DNA from: Hyphochytrium catenoides
Lineage: Eukaryota; Sar; Hyphochytriomycetes; Hyphochytriales; Hyphochytriaceae
DNA length: 13,978 nucleotides
NCBI GenBank assembly: GCA_900088475.1
Contig: FLMG01002525.1
Span: 14,980 to 28,957 of the forward strand
Direction: 5' to 3'
The position numbers and the translations under genes are program-made. Position 1 is the first letter of the stretch. Each line of letters opens with the position of its first letter. The notes beneath the pieces were generated by a model. The model made no database searches. It saw nothing but the letters and a program-made list of their open reading frames with translations, and was not told the DNA's origin. This document shows, one piece after another, positions 1 through 8,390 of the stretch.

Positions 1-58
1 CTCTCTCTCTCTCTCTCGCTTTCTCTCTCTCTCGCTTTCTCTTTCTCTCTTTCTCCCT
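1..58. repeat. CT-rich pyrimidine microsatellite at the window edge
   Basis: Almost pure pyrimidine tract, mostly CT dinucleotides, with a few TTT interruptions and single G bases in two near-identical CTCGCTTTCTC segments. It is cut by the window start, so its full length is unknown. It lies more than 800 bases upstream of the first supported coding exon and shows no coding potential. Confidence 0.9.
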
Positions 59-873
59 TGGTCTCCTCGTTCTCAACTGAAACGGCTTTCCAGAAAAAAA
101 TCACTAGTTAAGCAATTGAAAGAATCCAAGCGTTATAATCTACATATGGGGAAATTAATGAAACCTAGAATGAAGTCTATGAAACGTTCCGGCCTCTGCG
201 GAGGCACACTGTAACGCTGTGGTGCCAGTGGAAGAAAGGCAGGAGGCGGTCTGGTGGGGGTTTTGCCAATGAAGCAGCAGCAGTCAGTCTCCATCACTTG
301 CCCTCGGCTCTCCCTCGTTATAACGAGCAGTCTTCCTCCTCACTGCTATTGCACGACATATCCTCCTGCTTCTATTACCTCTAGTAAGGCTTGACGTAGG
401 AGGACTCAAGGCAGAATTGTTGCTCTGTCCTTACCGTCGGTCCCTCCTCCTTGTCTGCTGGGCACTTTCGTAGGAGAAAGCAGCCTCAATTGAGCTTCAC
501 GACAAGTGCAGACGGACATATAGTCTGCCGAGATGGTAGAGACATCGTTAGTGTAGGATAGAAAGGTAGTGTTCGTTGGTCTAGCTTCTTCCTCGGTCGC
601 ATCTTCTCTGCCACTCTTGCTTTCGGGGCTTGCTCCCATCATTGTTATTTCACCGGGAGTACGAACTTGAACTAATGACAGCACAAGCAAAGAGACAGGA
701 ATCTGGCGATCACTGATATCCTTCAATGAGGGCCGGCTCCGAAAGGCATGGTCGGAAACGGAACTTCTACTGGCCCGTGTCATGGAGATAATGAGTAGCT
801 GTGTTGTGGTCCTGTACTCTACAAGAGGCTGCTGCTGTTCGACGGCTCCGTGTCTCTGACTCCGTTAGCAAGG
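59..873. other. Non-coding upstream region of the channel gene
   Basis: I see no supported gene here. It should contain the promoter and 5' leader of the downstream channel gene, but I find no convincing TATA box or initiator. A 41-codon ATG ORF at 269-394 (+) could act as an upstream ORF if it lies in the transcript. A 125-codon open frame at 406-783 (-) has Ser/Arg-rich composition and no recognisable domain. A weak hairpin (GCCTC/GAGGC with a 4-base loop) is at 192-205. The frame of the first channel exon has a stop at 796-798. An AG at 868-869 could be an acceptor, so an additional upstream exon cannot be excluded. Confidence 0.5.
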
Positions 874-3800
874 ATGCCAGTCCTTGTACGATTGCTGCGA
901 CTTAGACATCGATTCGGTCACACCTCGAGAAGCACAGTCAACCCTCGCGTGGCCCCAACGTCATCTGCGTTAAGCACCGCGTTAAGCGCGGGAGGAGACA
1001 TTCTGAGCCAATATGGGGATGACGAGCTACAGCGCTCGGCGTCACAACAGGATGGTGCCGAGGTGATGAGCCGCAGATCAGGGAAAAAGGTAAGCCGTTG
1101 AGTTGCTTGTGCCTTCCGCTTGTTGAGATAGTAAGTTGACGCCATCGTGGTTGACTCCAGAAACTAGTCAAGCGATCCCTCGGCTTCCTGTCTACCCACA
1201 GCTATATTAGAAGGCCATGCCTCTGGCTAGTAGCCAATGTTTGGTTCGATAGGTTCATTCTAGGGGTCGTGCTGACCAACACCATCATACTGGGCATAGC
1301 AGACTATTCGGAGCCGTGGGAGGATGGGCCGAATCCCACCAAACTCCGCAACCGCATTATAGACATAGCAAACACCATCAGTCTCGTCATCTTCTTACTT
1401 GAGACAATCATCAAGACGATCGCGCTGGGGCTCGTGTGGGGAGAGGGGACGTATCTTAGCAACAACTGGAACAGGATGGACTTTATAGTGGTGCTGACAG
1501 GGTAAGATCTGCCGTTAGGAGTTCGTCATCGATCCTTGGCCAGCCGCCCATGTGCAACTCTTGTCGCTTTGGGTATAAGACTAACCGACCGCCGCCTCTT
1601 CTCTATGTGCAGGCTCCTCTCGTGGCTCAACGTGTCTGGCAACAAGATTAGCATGATACGAGTTCTTAGAGTGCTGAGACCCCTGCGAACTTTGAATGCT
1701 TTCCCAGGTCCTCTCTGACTGCGTTCAGTGTAGTACCTACCGTCTCACTCACACTCACCTTCTGCTGCTGTCCCTAATGATGTAGGGCTCAAGATCTTGG
1801 TCATTTGCCTTATGTCGGCACTGCCTGCCCTTGTAAATGTCGCGATCTTGCTTTCTTTTAGTTACCTGGTCTTTGCCATCTTGGGCATGGAGATCTGGAG
1901 GGGAACCTACCATTATCGTTGCCGATTAACCCCATACCCGGTGCTTCTCAACTTTAATGCGTCGAACGCACCGTATCCCGGTGTCTATCCCAACCAGACT
2001 TGGATAGACATCGTGACTACCTATCCCGAGCTCTACAAATGTCCGGGCCAGGATACGGGAGGAGCGCCTCTATTAGAGGAGGCCTTGGAATTAGAGGATA
2101 CACCTACAAGGACAGCAAGAAGCTGCTTTTGGCCTATCGATAAGACAGATGACATGTACTGTGGCGGCACAGGAGAAGGCAGGCAGTGCGGCAATAACCG
2201 CTGGTGTGGTTCCAACTACTTTTCCGATGGCACGCCACGATTTCTAGACGTCTACGTCAATGGCTCGCTGGCCTTTCCCCTAATGTCAGAGGGAGACCAC
2301 GCAGAGAGTCTGAACTATGGCTTAACGTCTTTCGACAACATCTATAGCACGCTCATCATCATTGTGCAGATTGTCACTGCCTCGGGGTGGATGGCCCTCA
2401 CGCAAAATGTAGGTGCTAGAGTGTAGCAAGTGATAGTGCAGATGCTGTCTTTCTCCTCCTCTTTCATTTGGATGATGTGTTCTCTCCTAAGTCCCTCCGC
2501 TGCAGTCTCTCCCTCCGCTGCAGTCTCTCCAGGAATTCCGACTAACAGACGCTAACAGACGCTGCCACTTGCCTCTCCCCGTCTTCCTGATGCTAATTCT
2601 CAGACTCAGGATGCATACTCGTGGGTGCTTTCAGGGGTCTATTTCAATCTGGTGATGTTTCTAGGGATGTGCTTCCTCTTGCAGCTCAATATGGCCGTCA
2701 TATTCTCGGAGTTTGACAAGGCGAAGGCAGCTCAAGCGTTGCAAATGGAGGCTGAGGCACAGCAGCAAGAAGCGAGGTGAGCCTTTCTTCTACCTTCTTC
2801 TTTACATAGGCCGGACGGAGGAAAGATAGCTTTAGTACGCTTAAACCATGGGTTTGGGTTACAGTCCTAACTTGGAACCCCTACCCCCCGTTGATCTTCT
2901 TTGTGTCACAGGGAACGAGAAGAAGAGCTGGCGAAGCAGGAAGAGATGTCTCGGCGGAAGAGTGAGTCCGAGAGCTCTTTCGAACCCATTGCAGTAGAAT
3001 CTCGACTCTCAATCAGGCTTCGGGCCTTCCGGCTCGGGGTTCGTGCTTTCGTAAAGTCCCCTTGGTTTCATTTGGCGGGGGTCTTTCTTGGGATGTCAAA
3101 CATCGTGGTGATGGCTTCAGACCATTATCCCATGAAGGCCGATTTTCAAGACGAGCTTGATAAGCTGAATCTTATGTTCCTAATTGTCTTTGGGTTGGAG
3201 AGCGCTGTCAAGGTCTACGGGTTAGGCTGGAAGAGGTTCAAACGGTAATGAACGAGCGAAACCTCGGTTATTATCTTGGTGCTGAGTGATGGCCTGACGA
3301 CACTTGCCTCTTAGGGACTCCTTCAATCTCTTTGATGCCAGCATTGTCGTCCTTGGGATGATAGAGATGGCTGCTAATCCTCCGCAGTTCATAGTTGAGA
3401 GCAGCACCAAGGGCGGAAGTCGGCCCTTTACAGCCCTCAGAGCGATCAGAATTTTCAAGGTTGCGAGGTCTTCGCCCCCGCTGCACAAGTTAATGACAGC
3501 CATTGGCAAGGCGATGCAGGAGATTCTGAACTTTCTGTTCTTCCTTGTCCTATTCCTTTATATCTATGCCCTGATAGGCATGGAGGTACGTAACGCTCCT
3601 CCGAGGAAAGATAAGCCAAAGCCCTTACCTGCTGCTCATCTCACACGCTCCTTTCTTTTTCTACCCTTGTTCTAAGTTCGTTACTCCTCTCTCTTCTTTG
3701 CATTCTAAGTGTCTACCTTCACAAAGAGTCTTTGCCCTTTGATTCGTTTGCCACTCTTCTCTGCTGGCAGTTTCTCTGAGCTCCTTTCTGTGGCGTTCGT

Positions 3801-6800
3801 CCCTCACACTTTGCGCGCACACATCGAAAATATTCTCATTCTGTGCCGTTGCTGACTCATACTATTGCTGCCCCATTAGCTCTTTGCGACGAAGTACAAG
3901 TTTGACGTCGACAACTATCCGCGGCCGTTCAATAGCACTGCACCAGGAGTCACGCTTCATCGGAATAACTTCGACACTATCCACTGGGCAATTTTCACCG
4001 TGTTCCAGGTTATCACATACGACAACTTTCCTGCCATCATGTATGACGGCTGGCTGGCTGTTGGCTGGGCTTCGCCTATCTACTTCGTGAGCATAATTGT
4101 GCTGGGTGTGTGGATAGTTATGAATATGTTTTCAGCCATTCTGGTCCAAAGTTGCACCGACGACGGCGATGATGGTGAAGAGGCGCCGATGGAGGACGAT
4201 TTGTCAGTTAGGAGGAAGAGAGATGTCCACCGGCTATCTCAGGCCATGCTATACAAAGCGCGGACCTTTCGCCGACTGCTATTACGCATTGCAAGGGAGA
4301 ATGCTCCTCAAGTGGTCAGGAGTGCCTTTCTCCCTTCCGATAGGGATACGCGTTATCCATCACGGCAAGGCAATGAGCAGCATGACACTGGCGAGGTCAG
4401 CAAGAAGCAGATCGACGACAATGCCTCACAACCCTCCTTGCCAGGGAGCACAATACCACAAGTACCAGTGGGAAAAGAGGAACGGATTTCACCTCGACAT
4501 CGTAAGAAAGTTGACAGGTCTCTTTTCATTTTCTCTCCGGACAATCCTGTGCGTCGACTGTGCATTTTCCTTGTCACACGTAAGGAGTGGGATGCCATCG
4601 TGGCAGTTGGCATCGCGTTATCCTGTGTCCTCATAGCACTAGATTCTCCCTTGATGGACCCGAGCTCCATACTAGGCACCCTGATCAAGACCTCTAACAC
4701 GGTCTTTGCTATTGTCTTTACCGTGGAAATGGTGATAACGGTAATCGCTTCTAACTTCATATTTGGGCCCCGCGCCTACCTGAAGGATGGATGGCGAATG
4801 CTAGACTTCTTCATTGTTGTCGTCTCCCTAGTAGCTCTATTCATCGATGGCAACAGTGGAGTGCTCAGTGGATTGCGTGCGCTTCGGTCTCTTCGAGCAC
4901 TCAGGCCCCTGCGAGTCATTAACACAATGCCCCAGCTGAAGCTCGTTGTGAACACGCTCTTCCGGTGCATGCCGGACATTCTGAAGACTTTGCTCTTCTT
5001 CTTCTTTATGCTGTTCCTGTTTGGCATTATCTGTGTGATGTACTTCAAAGGGGCGCTCAACTCTTGCTCCATCAGCCCTTACAACTATGGCTTTCCCGGC
5101 GTAATGACACCCCCGCCATGGTTCCCTCCTACCTACAACGGCTCTTATTCCTTAGAGGATCTGCGACGCTATGATCTTATGACATTCCCTCGAAGTTGGC
5201 AGGAAATTGGAGATGAGGACTTGCGTTCATGGTATGGAACGTGGAACAGCTCCTGCGGCTTTTCCGAGCAGCAGATGATGGATCCGTCCTTCAATCCTAC
5301 CTCTAAGCAGATCTGCCTGTGCTTTACTGGAATGAAGTGGGAGGGCCTTGTGCCTCAGTCATTTGACAATATCTTTAGAGCCATCGGTTCACTCTTTGAG
5401 CTCACATCTATGGAAGGTTGGGCAGCAGTGGCGATGGCCACGGTAGACGCTCAAGGACCCGACCTTCAACCCATTACGAACAACAATCCTGGCTGGGCCT
5501 TTTTTTGGATGCTTTTCATGATTGTATGCGCGTTCTTCGTGACAAACCTCTTTATTGGTGTGCTCTGCGATAGTTTCATGAGGGAGAACTACGGGTCCAT
5601 GGTCACTGATGAGCAGATCCAATGGATCAAAGCCCAGCGCAAGGTGCTTGCCATCTCCCCGATTATAAAGCTTTCTCCGCCAGCAAACAAGTTACGGTTG
5701 GTTTGTTATCGAATTGTGACCTTCAAATTGTTTGACCCCGCCATTATCTTATGCATCTTCGTCAACATCATCTCGATGGCCTCGCAGTACTACGGGCAAG
5801 CTCGGACCTACTCCGAAATGTTGGGAACTGTCAATCACTTCTTCGTCGCTGTGTTTACCACGGAGGCTGCGCTAAAGATGATTGCGTTTGGCCGTAAGTA
5901 CTTCCTGGAAGGCTGGAACCAGTTTGACTTCGGAATCGTCCTCCTATCCATGGGGAGCTATCTACTGCCACTCTTCAGCAACTTTACGTTTGGCCCCGTG
6001 GCAACCGTGGTCCGTGTCTTTAGGGTTGGAAGAGCTCTAAGACTTGTCAACAAGGCGCAGACGATGAGAAATCTATTTGAGACTCTGCTGGTCTCTCTGC
6101 CTGCTGTTGGTAACGTTACTAGCTTACTCATGCTTCTGTATTATATTTACGCAGCTGTGGGGGTACAGCTCTTTGGCAAGGTGGCAATAGATGGAGATCT
6201 GCTCAACTCTCATCAGAATTTCCAGACATTTTGGTTGGCGCTCCAAACCTTGATCGGCTTCTCAACCGGCGAGAACTGGGACAATTTTCTGTGGGAAGTA
6301 TATTGGGCAGCACCGGAGTCCAACCCCAATTGCACTGACAGGGCCTATGACCCAAAGATGTGCGGCTTTACTGACGACCTAGACTGTGTACCTCTTGATG
6401 GCTGTGGATCGTGGCTGATAGTCCCATACATGTACTCCTTCTTCCTTGTGGTGGGCTACGTTGGTCTTAACCTCTTTTCGGGTATCGTGGTCGATGCTAT
6501 CGGTGATGCTTCGGACGATAGCCTAATCAACGCTCGGAATCTGTCTGACTTTACTGAGCGATGGGCAGAGTTTGATCCAATGGCTACGTGCTTGATCTCC
6601 AGTGACAAGCTAGTGCAACTTCTATCAGAACTTAATGAGCCACTCGGCTTCAAGAATGGAGATCAGAAGCCCATACGGCGCCTGGTTATGCAGACGATCT
6701 GTAAGTATATATTATGAACCCCCCATCTTTTTCCAGTCTCGAGCCAGCAGTTGCACTGACCAAACCCTTTCGCATTGTTTTGCTCTGCAATGGGCACGTC

Positions 6801-7861
6801 TTTGTCTTCTCGTTCGTTCTAGCTCAAATGGAGATTCCTGTATATGAGGAAGGATTGGTGCACTTCAAGGACATTTCACGAGCTCTTGTCCAGCGGGCTT
6901 TGAGCAAGGTAAGCGAGTGGCTAGCTTCACACAGACAAACTAGATAACTTTACGGACACTGCTCTGATCATCGCTGCGTTCATAATAGGGAGACATGGAG
7001 AAGTTCAAGGAGATGAATGCGAAGCTTGGAGAGCTGGGCGTCTACAAGCAGTTCGACGAGGTCTGGCAGAGGAAATTGGGAAAGAAGATCGAGAACCTGA
7101 AAATGACAGCTACTTCTCCGATAAACTCATATTTCTCGGCTCTAGTGATTAAGAACTTTATCAACGCGGCCAAGCTCAGAAAGCAACGACGGCAGCAAGC
7201 AGTTGAGAAAGCTGGTCAGAACTTTCGAAAGTCGCTCCAACAGCATCGTGCTAAGGATACCACTGAGACAGTGATAAACTCTACTATCCCAGCAGCAATC
7301 CCGGAGGCTAAAGGTGAACCGACAGAAAGCATGCAAGGAGAGCAGTCCGCTGTAGGGCCAGAGCCTAGTAGCAATGGGGCCGTCCACTGCCGAGATACCT
7401 TTGCTATCAACGGGAATTCGGAACAGCTATCCCAGCACCCGCATCCCAGTGCTGAAATGTGGAAGCTAGTATCCTTAAAGTCCTCCAAGGATGAAAGTAG
7501 CGGGTCTCTGCCGCGTCCGGATGTAGCGGGGATTAGAGACTTTCCGGCTTCCCAGAGCACTGGCTCAAACCAAGAGGATGGTGCTTTGGCTGCGCCCATG
7601 CGCCTTACGCTGCCGCTTACTTCACCTGCTGTTATAACTCACATAGACGAAGGAGGGAACCAGCAGGTGTCCAGCACTCACAAACTCAATCACGATTCGC
7701 CAAAGCGTGCCAGCTTAATAACGAGCATGCTCCAGTCAGGGCCGCCAGTGGAAGTTCTTGACACCTTTGCCAGCAGTAGACGGACAAGCGGCACGTCAAC
7801 AAGCCGACCCGAGGTATCTTCTACGAGCACACCAGAGCTGCAGCAAGAGAACTTCGCGTAG
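874..7861 (+). CDS. Four-domain voltage-gated cation channel alpha subunit (Cav/Nav superfamily), 10 exons
   Basis: Pore-forming subunit of a voltage-gated cation channel, expected in the plasma membrane or an internal membrane. I assembled ten exons with GT-AG introns and consistent phases: 874-1089, 1161-1501, 1613-1707, 1786-2408, 2604-2776, 2912-3244, 3315-3585, 3880-6700, 6823-6908, 6989-7861. They total 5,832 nt, giving 1,943 residues and a TAG stop, within the usual alpha-subunit range. Domain I spans about 94-455, II 534-757, III 921-1250 and IV 1302-1553. S4 charges: R202/205/208/211; R636/R639/K642/R645; R1017/1020/1023/1026/1029; R1396/1399/1402/1405 plus K1409. Pore residues at the family's Glu positions are S417, D732, E1196 and E1482. 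The domain I S5-pore loop is long and Cys-rich. The I-II linker has a Glu/Gln/Ala-rich likely coiled coil (about 466-500). The C-terminus has an EF-hand-like region (FDPMAT, 1582-1587), an IQ-like basic helix encoded near 7130-7205, and a Ser/Thr/Gln-rich tail of about 210 residues. The start is the first ATG in a frame closed at 796. Conducted ion unknown. Confidence 0.93.
2493..2528. repeat. Perfect 18-bp tandem duplication in channel intron 4
   Basis: Two adjacent identical 18-base units (2493-2510 and 2511-2528), each beginning CCCTCCGCTGCAG. They lie inside the 195-base intron 2409-2603 of the channel gene, so they do not alter the protein. Each unit carries a pyrimidine run and a CTGCAG, so either copy could resemble a 3' splice site. 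The exon frame and the family alignment support the later acceptor at 2602-2603. Confidence 0.9.
2542..2561. repeat. Perfect 10-bp tandem duplication in channel intron 4
   Basis: Two adjacent copies of CTAACAGACG (2542-2551 and 2552-2561), 40-60 bases upstream of the acceptor at 2602-2603. CTAAC resembles a splicing branch-point consensus, so the duplication may give the intron two candidate branch points. That is inference from position and motif only. Confidence 0.85.
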
Positions 7862-8390
7862 ATATCGCCACAGGGTAAGAAAAATGGGACCCCATCGACC
7901 TGGTGACCCTGTGGTCAATAATGAACACCAGCTTATAGATTCCAGAAAAAGTATGTCCGCTCCTGTTGCCATAACAATTACTATGTCATGCCTGAAGAAG
8001 CAGCTGACCGAAAGGAAGTGGTAGCTGTAACCCTTTCTGCTTTGCCTACGTTTGGCCCTGGGCCCCTAGGCTCTTGCAAGTCATTATTGTCTCAGGACCT
8101 TCCAACAAGGGATGAAGCTATCATCAAATTGATCGTCATCCTGCCTCCGCGATGTTATGGCTTATGGCCAATTGGCCTCTAACTTCTTACTTCCCTTCGC
8201 TGTGTTTGTTGTTAGACCTAATCTTCCTTGATTGACTAGCAATATTTCAATAGTGTCACGGCCGCCTTTGGCGCACAAACAAGTCAGCGGCAAATGTTTT
8301 AGTCAATTGCCGGGAAGAGGCTGTAGGGAGCAGGACAGGAGCAAGTATTGACATAGGTTAATAGCATGATGTGAAAGCAACCGGCCTACG
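7862..8390. other. Convergent intergenic region between channel and reductase
   Basis: This 529-base gap separates the 3' ends of two genes facing each other, so it should hold both 3' untranslated regions and polyadenylation sites. I see no clear AATAAA on either strand and no convincing coding exon; open frames here are short. There is a 12-base palindrome GGCCAATTGGCC at 8166-8177, without enough context to assign a role. A GTAAG occurs just after the channel stop (7875-7879), so a 3' UTR intron or an alternative C-terminus is possible but not demonstrated. Confidence 0.5.

Noticed and set aside
269-394. 41-codon ORF on the + strand, possible small protein
   Set aside because: Low-complexity Gln/Ser/Pro composition and no recognisable feature. 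Only relevant as a possible upstream ORF if transcribed, so it is mentioned within the region entry.
406-783. 125-codon open frame on the minus strand upstream of the channel
   Set aside because: Ser/Arg/Thr-rich composition, no domain or membrane pattern, no supporting start or stop context. Probably a chance opening.
8166-8177. Palindrome GGCCAATTGGCC as a regulatory site
   Set aside because: A 12-base palindrome in a 3' intergenic region, without a partner site or a recognised factor.
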